Source: JADJOY01 sp046331705 [NCBI: bacterium] (GTDB taxonomy: Bacteria; JADJOY01). From it: a stretch of 64,000 nt of DNA. This document shows, one piece after another, positions 42,876-51,851 of the stretch. The notes under the pieces were generated by a model. The model was given only the letters and a program-made list of their open reading frames with translations. It was not told the DNA's origin and did no database searches. Position 1 is the first letter of the stretch, and each line of letters begins with the position of its first letter. The stretch lies in NCBI GenBank assembly GCA_046331705.1, contig JAXLQJ010000012.1:1-64000 (forward strand). Direction: 5' to 3'. Position numbers and translations under genes: made by a program.

Positions 42876-44117
42876 ATGGACGTTCGAACCTCATCGCTCG
42901 GCACCGCGACGCGCTTGCGCGATCGCCGCCGCGCGCCCTGGCTCGCACGCACGGCGACGCTCGGCGCGCTCTGGCTCGTCGGCTGTGGCGGTGGTGGTGG
43001 CGGCGCCGCGCCGATCCCGACAGGGCTCGTGGACGGGCCGATCGTCGGACGCGTGAGCGCCAGCTCCGCGACGATCGCGTGGCGCACGGGAGCCCCCGAG
43101 GTCGGCCGCGTCGAGCTCGGCCTCGATGCGACCTACGGTGACACGGCGAGCGAGGTGTCGGCGACCACCGAGCATCGCGTGGTGCTGGAAGGGCTCGGCG
43201 CCGACACGACCCATCACTACCGAATCGCAGTGGCTGGCGGAGGCGATCCCGAGGCGCTCGCCGATCACACCGTCCACACCGCGCCGCGCGACAGCGGCGA
43301 GCACTTCCGGTTCGCGGTCGTCGGCGATTCGGGCTCGGGGTCTCCCGAGGAGTCCGCGATCGTCGAGCTCATCGACGCAGCGCAGCCGGAGCTCGTTCTC
43401 CACACGGGCGACATCGCGTACGGCGCCGGCACGAACGCGCAGGTGGAGGCGCGCTTCTTGGCGCCCTACGAGCCGCTTCTCGACCACGTGCCGGTCTACG
43501 CCTCGCTCGGCAATCACGACGCCGCCACCGACGGTGGCGCGCCGCTGCTCGCGGCCACCGTTCTCCCCACCAACGACGTCGACGGCAGCTCGCACTTCTA
43601 CTCCTACGATTGGGGCGGCGTTCACTTCGTGGCGCTCGACTCGAACCAGTCCCTCGCGCCTGGCAGCGCCCAGCTCGCTTGGCTCGACGCCGATCTCGCT
43701 GCCAGCAGCGCGGACTGGCGCGTGCTCTTCTTCCATCACCCGCCCTACAGCTCGTCGAAGCACGGCAGCAACGAGGCGCTGCGGGCGGCGCTCACGCCGG
43801 TCCTCGATCGCCATCACGTCGACCTCGTCTTCAACGGTCACGATCACGACTACGAGCGCACGCTGCCGATGGCGAGCGGCGCCGTCGCCGATCCCAGCCT
43901 CGGCCCCGACTACGTGGATGCCGCCGGCACGGTGTTCGTGGTCACGGGCGGCGGCGGCCAGGCGCTCTACGCCGCCGGCGCGAGTGCCTTCACCGCCTCG
44001 TCGGAGTCGAGCTTCCACTTCGTCCAGGTGGACGTGGACGGCCGCGCGCTCGCCGTCACCGCGATCCGGATCGACGGCTCGGTCCTCGACCGGTTCTCGC
44101 TCGCGAAGGCCGGCTGA
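42876..44117 (+). CDS. Metallophosphoesterase lipoprotein (purple acid phosphatase-like)
   Basis: 413 residues. ATG at 42876 begins a lipoprotein signal (ARTATLGALWLVGC followed by a run of Gly). A fibronectin-like N-terminal domain (GRVSASSATIAWRTGAPEVGRVELGLD, HRVVLEGLGADTTHHYRIAV) precedes the metallophosphoesterase core: AVVGDSG, LHTGDIAYG, SLGNHD, FFHHPPYSS and FNGHDHDYER. All five metal-ligand blocks are present, so phosphatase activity outside the cytoplasm is expected. Architecture is that of bacterial PAP-like enzymes used in phosphate scavenging. Confidence 0.93.
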   Translation: MDVRTSSLGTATRLRDRRRAPWLARTATLGALWLVGCGGGGGGAAPIPTGLVDGPIVGRVSASSATIAWRTGAPEVGRVELGLDATYGDTASEVSATTEHRVVLEGLGADTTHHYRIAVAGGGDPEALADHTVHTAPRDSGEHFRFAVVGDSGSGSPEESAIVELIDAAQPELVLHTGDIAYGAGTNAQVEARFLAPYEPLLDHVPVYASLGNHDAATDGGAPLLAATVLPTNDVDGSSHFYSYDWGGVHFVALDSNQSLAPGSAQLAWLDADLAASSADWRVLFFHHPPYSSSKHGSNEALRAALTPVLDRHHVDLVFNGHDHDYERTLPMASGAVADPSLGPDYVDAAGTVFVVTGGGGQALYAAGASAFTASSESSFHFVQVDVDGRALAVTAIRIDGSVLDRFSLAKAG

Positions 44118-44150
44118 GCCGCGCAGCGTCCGCGCACGCTCTTCCGCATC

Positions 44151-44192
44151 ACGGCGTCGGCATCGCGCCGTCGGCATCGCGCCGTCGGCACC
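44151..44192 (+). repeat. Three tandem copies of a 14-base unit
   Basis: Units at 44151-44164, 44165-44178 and 44179-44192 follow GCGCCGTCGGCATC, with one or two changes in the outer copies. They lie in the 117-base gap between the phosphatase and the cNMP-binding gene and could affect spacing of the promoter for the latter. Confidence 0.65.
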
Positions 44193-44234
44193 CCCGTGCC
44201 GAACCGAATCGGGTGGCTTACGCTTGCCGTCACC

Positions 44235-44669
44235 ATGGATCCGGTGCTGAAAGCCGCGTTTCCGCGCCTCACGGACGCGGATCTCGAGCGCCTCGCGGCG
44301 CTGGCCGAGCGCGCGTTCCTCCGCGCCGGCGAGGTCGTCCTGGCCGAAGGCGAGCTCAACCGCACGCTCTTCCTGGTACGCGAAGGCCGGCTGCGGGTGG
44401 AGAAGGACGCCGACGGCAGGCGCGTGGAGGTCGCGCAGCTCGCGCCCGGCGAGCTCTTCGGCGACGTGTCGTTCGTGGCGGGTGGGGCCGTCACCGCGAG
44501 CGTCGTCGTCGACCAGGCCGCCGCGCTCGACCGCATCGACGGCGCGAGCCTCGATGCGCTCTTGGCCGCCGACGCCGCCCTCGCGGCGCGCTTCTACCAC
44601 TCGGTGGCGCAAGGCCTCGCCGAGCGCTTGCGCGATCGCACCGAGGCGTTCGCGGTCGGGATCTTCTGA
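44235..44669 (+). CDS. Single cyclic-nucleotide-binding domain protein
   Basis: 144 residues from ATG at 44235 (a GTG at 44196 is less likely). One cNMP beta-roll: FLRAGEVVLAEGELNRTLFLVREGRLRVEKD, QLAPGELFGDVSFVAGGAVTASVVVDQAAALDRIDG. The phosphate-binding cassette GELFGDVSF lacks the usual following Arg-x-Ala (it has GGAVTA), so nucleotide binding is doubtful. No DNA-binding or enzyme domain is attached. It is convergent with another cNMP protein, with only 4 bases between stops. Confidence 0.85.
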   Translation: MDPVLKAAFPRLTDADLERLAALAERAFLRAGEVVLAEGELNRTLFLVREGRLRVEKDADGRRVEVAQLAPGELFGDVSFVAGGAVTASVVVDQAAALDRIDGASLDALLAADAALAARFYHSVAQGLAERLRDRTEAFAVGIF

Positions 44670-44673
44670 TCGC

Positions 44674-45627
44674 TCAGGCGAGTCGCGCGCGCGACCGCTC
44701 GAGCCGCTCGCGGTCGCGTTCGTCCTGCTCGTGACGCGCGAGCGCCAGCGCGCCCGACACTTGCAGCGCCGTCGCATTGGCGAGCTTCTGCTGGTCGTCG
44801 CCGAACGAGTCCGCGCGATCGGTGGCGAAGACCAGCACGCCGAGGCCCTCGTTCTCCTGGTAGAGCGGCACCACGATGCTGGCGCGACCCGACCACGGCT
44901 GGTTCGCGGCATGCTCGTCGTCGTGCCCCGTGAGGACGGCTTCGCCGCTCTCGAACGCGGCGGCGATTCGCGAGTCGTCGGCGGCGAGCGGCTCGATGCC
45001 CTCGTGCCGCTCGGCCGCGGGTCCTTCGACGGCGAGCCATTCGTAGCTCTCGGAGAACCGGTTCCAGAGCCCGATCGCGGAGCGCGTGGCGCCGAGCCCC
45101 GAGTGGAGCCGGGTGAGGACCTCGCGAGCGAGGACCTGCGGGTCGCGCACCGTGCCCGCGATCTTGCCGGTCTCGTAGACGGTGACGAGGTTCTGCGTCG
45201 CGCGTCGCAGCGAGCCGCTCAGGTTGGCGACGATCGCCACCAGGAGCCGCGCCAGATCGGCAGGGCGCTCACCGAGGAGCCGCCGCAGCTCGTCTCTGCC
45301 GATGGCCACCAAGCGAGTGGCGCCGTCCGCGACCGCGCCCGCCGAGCGCGGCCGATCGTCGAACACCGACATCTCGCCGAACGAGCTGCCGGGTCCGAGC
45401 GCCGTGAGCACCAACGTGCCGCCGTCGTCGAGCTGGCGGACGATCCGCACCGAGCCCTCGGCAACCAGGTACCACGCGTCCCCGGGATCGCCCTCGCGAA
45501 ACACCGTGGCGCCGTCGTCGAACGAGCGCTCCACGGCGAGCGCCGCGAGCTGGCCGAGGATCTCGCTCGGCAACGCCTGGAACATCGGCAGCCGCCCGAG
45601 CACGTGGACGATCGCGTCGTTGCTCAT
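44674..45627 (-). CDS. cNMP-binding domain plus GAF domain sensor
   Basis: 317 residues. N-terminal cNMP roll (FDDGATVFREGDPGDAWYLVAEGSVRIVRQ, LGPGSSFGEMSVFDDRPRSAGAVA) has a standard phosphate cassette with FGEMSVFDDRPRSA, including the Arg, so it should bind cAMP, cGMP or another nucleotide. The C-terminal GAF domain covers SGLGATRSAIGLWNRFSESYEW to IVVPLYQENEGLGVLVFATDRADSF. It is encoded 45 bases downstream of pilT, suggesting a role in controlling twitching motility. Confidence 0.88.
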   Translation of the reverse strand: MSNDAIVHVLGRLPMFQALPSEILGQLAALAVERSFDDGATVFREGDPGDAWYLVAEGSVRIVRQLDDGGTLVLTALGPGSSFGEMSVFDDRPRSAGAVADGATRLVAIGRDELRRLLGERPADLARLLVAIVANLSGSLRRATQNLVTVYETGKIAGTVRDPQVLAREVLTRLHSGLGATRSAIGLWNRFSESYEWLAVEGPAAERHEGIEPLAADDSRIAAAFESGEAVLTGHDDEHAANQPWSGRASIVVPLYQENEGLGVLVFATDRADSFGDDQQKLANATALQVSGALALARHEQDERDRERLERSRARLA

Positions 45628-45672
45628 GCCTCGCTCCTGGCGTTCGACGGATGGCTCGACATCGCGAGAGCG

Positions 45673-46842
45673 TCAGCGATTGAAGAAGCCTTTGCCGCCA
45701 GGCGGCGGCGGTCGCGTGCCGGGACCGGCAGGCGCCCCGGGCGCGACGGGGCGCGCGCCGGGAGCGGCGGAAGGCGCCGCGCCGATGGCCGCCGCGGTGG
45801 TGGCCGCCTGCGCCTGGTTCGAGCCGTACTTCTGCGCCTCCTCCTGCGAGATGAGGCCGCGCGCAGCGAGATCGGCGAGGGCCTTGTCGAGCGACACCAT
45901 GCCGTAGCGCGCACCCGATTCGATGGCGCTGTAGAGCTGATGGGTCTTCCCCTCGCGAATCAGGTTCGCGATGGCATTGGTGACCACCATGACCTCGCGC
46001 GCGGCGACGCGGCCCTTGCCGTCGGCGCGCGGGATGAGCTGCTGGCACACGACGCCTTTCAGCGACGACGAGAGCTGCATGCGGATCTGTTGCTGTTGGT
46101 ACGCCGGAAAGACGTCGATGATGCGGTCGACGGTGTGCGGCGCGTCGGTGGTGTGCAGCGTTCCGAACACCAGGTGCCCGGTCTCCGCCACGGTCACCGC
46201 GATCTGGATCGTCTCCAGGTCGCGCATCTCGCCGATCAAGATCACGTCCGGGTCCTGGCGCAGCGCGGACTTGAGGGCGTTGGCGAAGCTCTTGGTGTGG
46301 GGGCCGACCTGGCGCTGCGAGATCACGCTCTGGGCGCTCGTGTACTCGAACTCGATCGGATCCTCGACGGTGAGTATGTGGGCGCGGCGAGTCTGGTTCA
46401 CGACCTGCAACAAGCAGGCGAGGGTCGTGGATTTGCCCGAGCCCGTGGGGCCGGTCACCAGCACCAAGCCGCGATGAAGGCCCGCGAAGCTCAGGATGGT
46501 GTCGTCGAGCGCGATGTCCCGGGGCTCGGGGATCTTGCTCGGGATGACGCGCAGCACCGAGCACACGCCCGCTTTCTGCACGAAGGCGTTGGCGCGGAAG
46601 CGCCCCACGTCGGGCACGACCAGCGCGAAGTCGAGCTCGCGGCGCTCGTCGAGCTCCCGCCGTTGCTCGGCGTCCATGACCTCCAGGATCAGGCGCCGCG
46701 TGGTGTCCGCGTCGAGAGCTGGAAAGCCTTCGATCGGCGTCAGCTCGCCCTTCACGCGCACCATCGGCGGCTTGCCGATGGTGACGTGGATGTCGGAGGC
46801 ACCGCCGCTCACGGCCTTGGCGAGAATCGATGCGATCTGCAT
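45673..46842 (-). CDS. pilT: Type IV pilus retraction ATPase
   Basis: 389 residues. Canonical PilT: DIHVTIGKPPMVRVKGEL, Walker A GPTGSGKSTTLACLL, Asp box TVEDPIEFEY, Walker B DPDVILIGEMRDLETI, His box GHLVFGTLHTTDAPHTVDRIIDVFP, and the retraction motif region AIANLIREGKTHQLYSAIESG (the usual AIRNLIRE with Arg replaced by Ala). A ~45-residue Ala/Pro-rich C-terminal tail is an extension. It powers pilus retraction at the inner membrane. Followed by the cNMP-GAF gene. Confidence 0.95.
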   Translation of the reverse strand: MQIASILAKAVSGGASDIHVTIGKPPMVRVKGELTPIEGFPALDADTTRRLILEVMDAEQRRELDERRELDFALVVPDVGRFRANAFVQKAGVCSVLRVIPSKIPEPRDIALDDTILSFAGLHRGLVLVTGPTGSGKSTTLACLLQVVNQTRRAHILTVEDPIEFEYTSAQSVISQRQVGPHTKSFANALKSALRQDPDVILIGEMRDLETIQIAVTVAETGHLVFGTLHTTDAPHTVDRIIDVFPAYQQQQIRMQLSSSLKGVVCQQLIPRADGKGRVAAREVMVVTNAIANLIREGKTHQLYSAIESGARYGMVSLDKALADLAARGLISQEEAQKYGSNQAQAATTAAAIGAAPSAAPGARPVAPGAPAGPGTRPPPPGGKGFFNR

Positions 46843-47018
46843 GAGCTCCCTGGCCTCCCGAGCGCTCGCTCGAGGCGCGCTCGCCGCTCGCCAGCCGCAT
46901 CCGGGCCGGCGCCGCGGCCGAGACTACACCAATCGCCCCTCGCGACGCTGCGTGGCGCGCCTGCCGTCGCGGCGATCGGAGATAGTCTCTCGCGCGGCGG
47001 GAGCCCGCCGCGGAAACC

Positions 47019-48839
47019 ATGGACGAAGTCGGCTCGATCCTGAGCGAGTGGCGCTACCCGCTCGCGTTCCTCGCGGTGATCGCGCTGGGCGTGCTGCTCC
47101 GGCGCTTCCTCGCCTTTCAGAACCTTCTCAAGCTCCGGGTGCGGCCGTTCGGCTACCGCGTCGTGGCCGCCGACGAGATCCCGGTGTGGCTGCCGGAGAC
47201 GCTCGAGCCCGCGCTGCGCGAGCTCTCGAACCTCGGGCTCGCGCCGGCGGCGTGGCTCGAGGTCACGCCGATCGTCGATCTCGAGCCGTCGCGCTACCCC
47301 GCGCTGTTGCTGCGCGATGGGAACGGCGCCTCGTGGGCGGTGCTGAGCATGGCCTCGGTGCCCGAGCCCGCCGCGGCGATCAGCGTCGAGCTCTTCTCGT
47401 TCCGGAGCGACGGCCGCTGCCTCTTCAGCACCAACGGCTGGTCGCACAGCATCGTCGGGGACCTGCCGGATACCGACGTCGACGATCCCTACGCCGAGAC
47501 GCTCGCCGAGCTGTGGACATCGCACCAGACCAAGCTGGGCGCGGGCGCGGCGGCGCTCGCGCTCGAGCGCGACGAGATGGTGCGCCGGGTCAACGAAGGC
47601 TTCGCGCGCTATCTGGAGGCGTTGATCGCCAAGGGCGCGGTGAAGCCTGGCGAAGCGCCGGAGCGCTGGGCGCTCACGGCGCGCGCGGCGTGGGCGATGT
47701 CGGCGCGGGCGGTTGCCAGCGCCAGCCGCATGCAGCGCTTGTTGGCGCGGCGCATGGCGCGGATGCGGATGCGCGCTCGTGCCATCGCGCGCGGCGAGCT
47801 CTCGCCACTGCGCGGCGGCAACGCCTACACGGACACCGAGGTGCCGGCGGGCGTCGAGGCGAGCGCGTTCCTGCGCGGCGAGGATCTGACGCGCCGCCCG
47901 AGCAGACGCGGCCTGGCTGGATGGGCGCTGGCGCTCACGGCGATCGCGTTCGTGCTCTCGTTCGCGCATCTGGTCGAGCCGCTCAGGCTCGCGCTGCTGG
48001 TGGCCGCCGTCACCTTTCACGAGCTCGGTCATCTGGTGGCGATGCGGCTGCGCGGCTACCGCGACACCAGCATCTTCTTCATTCCGTTCTTCGGCGCCGC
48101 CGCGACCGGACGCAAGCAGGACGCGACGCTGGCCGACGAGCTGATCGTCCTCCTGGCTGGACCGGTGCCCGGCCTGCTCGCGGCGCTCGCGCTCGCCGCG
48201 GCGCCGCTGGGCGCGCCACGCGCCGCGGGGCTCGACGAGGCGATCGTGCTCTTGATCGGGCTCAATGGCTTCAACTTGCTCCCGGTCCCGCCGCTCGACG
48301 GCGGGCGCGTCGTGCAGGCCTTGCTCGCGTCGCGCGCGCCGGCCGTGGATCTGGTGTTCCGCTTGTTCGCGGCGGGTGCGCTGCTGATGCTCGGCCTGGC
48401 CGCGGACTCGGTGGTGCTGCAGGCGCTCGCGGTGCTCCAGGGGACGGCGATTCCCGGTGCGTTGCGGGAGGCGCGGCTCGGCAACGAGGTCCGCGCCGAG
48501 ATCGCGCGACTGGGCGTGCTACCCACGAGCCCCGCGGCGCTCGTCTTCCGCGTGCTCAACGCGCACGGTGGGCGCCTGCTGCCCTTCAACCGCAAGTCCC
48601 AGCTGGTGCGTCCGGTGTACCGCAGGCTCTTGACGCCGCCGCCGACGCGTGGCGCGAGCGCGGCGGGGTGGTTCGCGTACGTCGCGGCGTGGGTGGTGGT
48701 CGTGGTGGCGCTGGTGCTCTTCGTCCGCACCGCCCCGGCCGACTCGCGTGGCGGTGGTTCCGCGCCGCCGCGACTCGAGGAGACGCCGTCCGCGCTGGAC
48801 GCTCATTTCCTGCGCGAGCGTCGAACCCACGTCTGGTAG
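47019..48839 (+). CDS. M50 (site-2 protease-like) intramembrane metalloprotease with long N-terminal domain
   Basis: 606 residues. An N-terminal membrane helix and ~250-residue soluble domain (WLPETLEPALRELSNLGLAPAAWLEVTPI, ELFSFRSDGRCLFSTNGWSHS, LWTSHQTKLGAGAA) precede a multi-helix protease core. The zinc motif HELGH is at 334-338 (VTFHELGHLVAMRLRGY), and the third ligand lies in LLPVPPLDGGRVVQALL, so the active site is complete. M50 proteases cleave membrane-bound anti-sigma or signalling proteins. The 3' end overlaps the convergent UPF0316 gene by 37 bases. Confidence 0.88.
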   Translation: MDEVGSILSEWRYPLAFLAVIALGVLLRRFLAFQNLLKLRVRPFGYRVVAADEIPVWLPETLEPALRELSNLGLAPAAWLEVTPIVDLEPSRYPALLLRDGNGASWAVLSMASVPEPAAAISVELFSFRSDGRCLFSTNGWSHSIVGDLPDTDVDDPYAETLAELWTSHQTKLGAGAAALALERDEMVRRVNEGFARYLEALIAKGAVKPGEAPERWALTARAAWAMSARAVASASRMQRLLARRMARMRMRARAIARGELSPLRGGNAYTDTEVPAGVEASAFLRGEDLTRRPSRRGLAGWALALTAIAFVLSFAHLVEPLRLALLVAAVTFHELGHLVAMRLRGYRDTSIFFIPFFGAAATGRKQDATLADELIVLLAGPVPGLLAALALAAAPLGAPRAAGLDEAIVLLIGLNGFNLLPVPPLDGGRVVQALLASRAPAVDLVFRLFAAGALLMLGLAADSVVLQALAVLQGTAIPGALREARLGNEVRAEIARLGVLPTSPAALVFRVLNAHGGRLLPFNRKSQLVRPVYRRLLTPPPTRGASAAGWFAYVAAWVVVVVALVLFVRTAPADSRGGGSAPPRLEETPSALDAHFLRERRTHVW

Positions 48840-49387
48840 AGATCGAGGTGGCTCGCCGTTGCGCCGGCGGCCACCTCGCGGACGCGGCGCACGTCCTCGA
48901 CGGTACAGAAGGCGAACGGATCGGCCTTCTCGATCAGCGCGACCAGGCGCGCCAGATTGCGGCGCTTGGTGACCACGAACAGCACCTCCACGGGCAGCGC
49001 CTTCTCGCCGTGGCCCTCGAGATCCGTCACGAAGTAGTCGGCGGTGCGCAGCACCTGCGCCAGGTGCACCTCGCGATTGGGCGAGATGACGCGCACCACG
49101 GCATCGCCCATGGCGAGCGCCGCCTCCACCGCGATGCCCACGATGTTCCCCGCCGCGAAGCCGCCCGCGTAGGCGATCACCAGGTACCAGTGATCGAGGT
49201 GCCCGAGCACCTGCCCCACGGCGGTGAGCCAGATCAGCACCTCGAAGAAGCCGATGAAGGCCGCCAGCACGCGATGGCCGCGGAAGATCGAGATCGTCCG
49301 CACCGTGCCCAGCGACACGTCGCCGATGCGGAGCAGGAAGATCGCGAGCGCCAGCCAGTGCGGATGCGCGTGCAGCCAGTCGAGCAT
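48803..49387 (-). CDS. UPF0316/DUF2179 membrane protein
   Basis: 194 residues from ATG at 49387. Three membrane helices (LALAIFLLRIGDVSLGTVRTISIFRGHRVLAAFIGFFEVLIWLTAV, YLVIAYAGGFAAGNIVGI) followed by a soluble DUF2179 domain (YFVTDLEGHGEKALPVEVLFVVTKRRNLARLVALIEKADPFAFCTVEDVR). The 'RIGDVSLGT.R.I' and 'GFFE..IWL.A..QV' motifs are typical of the family, in which the soluble part is ligand binding. Function unknown. Confidence 0.88.
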   Translation of the reverse strand: MLDWLHAHPHWLALAIFLLRIGDVSLGTVRTISIFRGHRVLAAFIGFFEVLIWLTAVGQVLGHLDHWYLVIAYAGGFAAGNIVGIAVEAALAMGDAVVRVISPNREVHLAQVLRTADYFVTDLEGHGEKALPVEVLFVVTKRRNLARLVALIEKADPFAFCTVEDVRRVREVAAGATASHLDLYQTWVRRSRRK

Positions 49388-49395
49388 CGGTGCGC

Positions 49396-50547
49396 TCAGT
49401 CGAGCAGCGCGGCGCACACGCGCGCGGCCTCGAAATGCTCGACGGCGAGCGAAGCGGCGCGGCGGCGTTGACGAGCGGGATCGGCCAGGCAGGCCTCCAC
49501 GGCGGCCACCGCTTCGTCGAGGGTGCGGAACGAGAAGAGCCCCTCGCCGGTGGGAACGAAGCGGCCGAAGCCGGTGTCCTGCGCGATCACCGGCCGGCCG
49601 GCGGCCAGGTAGCAGACCGCGCGATCACTGAACCAGCCGGAGGCGAGGTGGATGTTCATGTCCTTGGCGACGGTGAACTCGCCCGCCGAGTCGCGGATGA
49701 ACGTGCGATAGCGCTCGAGATCGGACGAGACGTAGCGCGGCGCCACGAATTCCCAACCCCGCGCCTCCATGGCGCCGCGGGCCTCGTCGTCGGGTCCCGC
49801 GGCGAGCAAGAAGCGCGCGCGCACCCGCTGCGGCAGCTCGGCGATCGCGAGCCATTCGGGGCGCTTGCTCCAGGTCATGAGCCTGCCGTCGAAGACGAGA
49901 TCGCGATGCGTTTCGTGGAACTTCCCGATGGTGGTGAAGGGTGCGTCGGGCTTGGCGGGCGGCGCGTCTCGCCACCACGAAGTCGCCACCGGCGGGCGCG
50001 TGGGCTTCCACTCGATTCCCGCGCTCGGAACCGGGGAGCTCGGACCGGCGAGCGCTTCGCCGAGCGTGAAGAAGCGATCGTGCTCCCGCACGAACGCGAG
50101 GTACTTGGCGTTGCGATCCACGGCGAGCTGGGTCCACACCGGGTCGAGGTCCACGTAGACCGCGCGGCGCCCTCGCCGCAGCCGTTCGTCGAAGCGCGCC
50201 ACGCCGCCGAGATTCACCAGCACGTCCGCATGCTCGAGCACGCGCTCCAAGCGACCCGCGCCTCCGCCCCAGGTGCGCTCGCCGTGGACGTCGCGAAACG
50301 CCCAGTCCTCGCGAAATCCGTGGGCGCGGAAGAATCGATCGACCGTCACGAGGTTCGACGCGTATTCCTGTGTGGTCACGTCGTGGATCGGATCGTAAGC
50401 GGTGGGGTCGTACTCGGTTCCCTCGTAGAAGAAGACCTCGTGACCCGCGTCGCGGAAGCCCTGCAAGTAGTGGAGGACCTGCCACGCGTAGCCGCCCATC
50501 GGGCAGCGCACGAAGTAGCCGGCGACGACGACGCGCTGGCGCTTCAC
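49396..50547 (-). CDS. Glycosyltransferase-like (GT-B) protein, paralogue 2
   Basis: 383 residues. N-terminal strand VVVAGYFVRCPMGGYAWQVLHYLQGFRDAGHEVFFYEG, then DLDPVWTQ and WKPTRPPVATSWW; C-terminal GT-B-like segment FTVAKDMNIHLASGWFSDRAVCYLAAGRPVIAQDTGFGRFVPTGEGLFSFRTLDEAVAAVE. The final block resembles GT1/GT4 nucleotide-sugar sites (G.PVI..D.G....P.GEGL), with E in the acceptor helix. It overlaps the stop of its paralogue (ATGA at 50544-50547). The two may glycosylate the same acceptor sequentially, or function as a complex. Confidence 0.8.
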   Translation of the reverse strand: MKRQRVVVAGYFVRCPMGGYAWQVLHYLQGFRDAGHEVFFYEGTEYDPTAYDPIHDVTTQEYASNLVTVDRFFRAHGFREDWAFRDVHGERTWGGGAGRLERVLEHADVLVNLGGVARFDERLRRGRRAVYVDLDPVWTQLAVDRNAKYLAFVREHDRFFTLGEALAGPSSPVPSAGIEWKPTRPPVATSWWRDAPPAKPDAPFTTIGKFHETHRDLVFDGRLMTWSKRPEWLAIAELPQRVRARFLLAAGPDDEARGAMEARGWEFVAPRYVSSDLERYRTFIRDSAGEFTVAKDMNIHLASGWFSDRAVCYLAAGRPVIAQDTGFGRFVPTGEGLFSFRTLDEAVAAVEACLADPARQRRRAASLAVEHFEAARVCAALLD

Positions 50548-51761
50548 GACGCGGTGCCTCGTATGGCTCGCGCGCCGAGGGCGTGCGCGAGGAGCTGCCC
50601 GAGGACGAGGTTCGAGTCGAAGTGGGAGCGGGCGATCGCGAGCGCCGCCGCCGAATGGCGCTCGGGCTCGCGGGCCACCCGTGCGATCGCGTCCGCGGCC
50701 TCGTCGAGGGTGGAGAAGGGCAGCACGCCCTCGCCGGTGGGTATGGCGTGGCCGAAGCCGGTGTCTTGCACGATCACCGGCACGCCGAGCGCCAAGTAGC
50801 AGCTACTGCGGCACGAGAACCAGCCACTTCGACTCGCGGCGTACGCGTGTTTGGCGACGCTCCACTCGCCCAACGAATCGGCCAGGTAGTCGCGATAGCG
50901 CCAGCCGTCACCGGACACGCTGGCGGGATCGATCAGCACGAAGCCTGCCTCGCGCAGTCGTTCGCGCGGCGCGGGACCGGAAAGCGCCACCTCGATGGGC
51001 ACGGCGCTTCGCGACGGCAACGCGAGGAAGCGCTCGAACTCGCTGCTCTTGCCGAAATAGCGCACGCCGTCCACCACCAGCGGCTTCGCGTGCGGCTCCC
51101 AGCTCGCGACGGTCGTGAGCACGCGCCGTCGCGCGGCGAGCGGCCGGCTCGCGGGAGTGAAGCAGTCGAGGACCATCGGCTGGCGCGTCGGAATCCAGTC
51201 GAAGAGCGCCGTCGGCACCGTCGAGCCCGGCCGGCCGACGTTCTCACCGAACGTGAAGTGGACGTGATGGCGCTTCAGCATGTCCACGCGCTGCCGCTCC
51301 CCTTGGTCGGCGGTGCCCGCCACGTAGGCCGGCACCGAGGCCTGCGTGTACATCGGATCGGAGTCCACGAACGCCACGACGGCGGACGCCCAGTATTCGT
51401 CCCGCATCCAGCACGATGCCGAGATGTGCAGGAAGAGATCGGCCTCGCGCACGAAGCGTGTGACGTCGTTCCAATCACGGCCGAAGGTCGCGCCGGTCGC
51501 ATCGCGGAAGAACCAGCGGTCGGCGAGCGCCGGTTCGAGGCGCGCGATCTCGCATGCGAGGTGGCGGGCGTTGGCCGCGCCCGCCTCCACGAAGGTCTGC
51601 GCCGCCGCGTCGTAACACCAGCGGCCAGTGTCCTCGAGGTAGAGCACCTCGTGACCGAGCCGCTGAAAGCCGAGCGGGTACTGGAGGTAATCCCAGAACA
51701 CGCCGCCCAGCGGATAGGTGGCGGCGAGCCCGGTGGTGACGATGCGGAGCGGCCGCGCCAT
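50544..51761 (-). CDS. Glycosyltransferase-like (GT-B) protein, paralogue 1
   Basis: 405 residues. Same architecture as the following gene: TTGLAATYPLGGVFWDYLQYPLGFQRLGHEVLYLEDTG at the start, DSDPMYTQASVPAYV, ALFDWIPTRQPMVLDCF, and WSVAKHAYAASRSGWFSCRSSCYLALGVPVIVQDTGFGHAIPTGEGVLPFSTLDEAADAI at the end. The pair arose by duplication. No sugar-nucleotide synthesis gene or polymer export gene is adjacent, so the product is unknown. Confidence 0.8.
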   Translation of the reverse strand: MARPLRIVTTGLAATYPLGGVFWDYLQYPLGFQRLGHEVLYLEDTGRWCYDAAAQTFVEAGAANARHLACEIARLEPALADRWFFRDATGATFGRDWNDVTRFVREADLFLHISASCWMRDEYWASAVVAFVDSDPMYTQASVPAYVAGTADQGERQRVDMLKRHHVHFTFGENVGRPGSTVPTALFDWIPTRQPMVLDCFTPASRPLAARRRVLTTVASWEPHAKPLVVDGVRYFGKSSEFERFLALPSRSAVPIEVALSGPAPRERLREAGFVLIDPASVSGDGWRYRDYLADSLGEWSVAKHAYAASRSGWFSCRSSCYLALGVPVIVQDTGFGHAIPTGEGVLPFSTLDEAADAIARVAREPERHSAAALAIARSHFDSNLVLGQLLAHALGARAIRGTAS

Positions 51762-51851
51762 GGCGGCCGAGAGTCTGGCTGAGCGTCGCGCTTGCGCCGA
51801 GCGGAGGGCGCTCGCGCCGCACGCCTGCGCGCGCGGCGGCGGAACGTGGGG

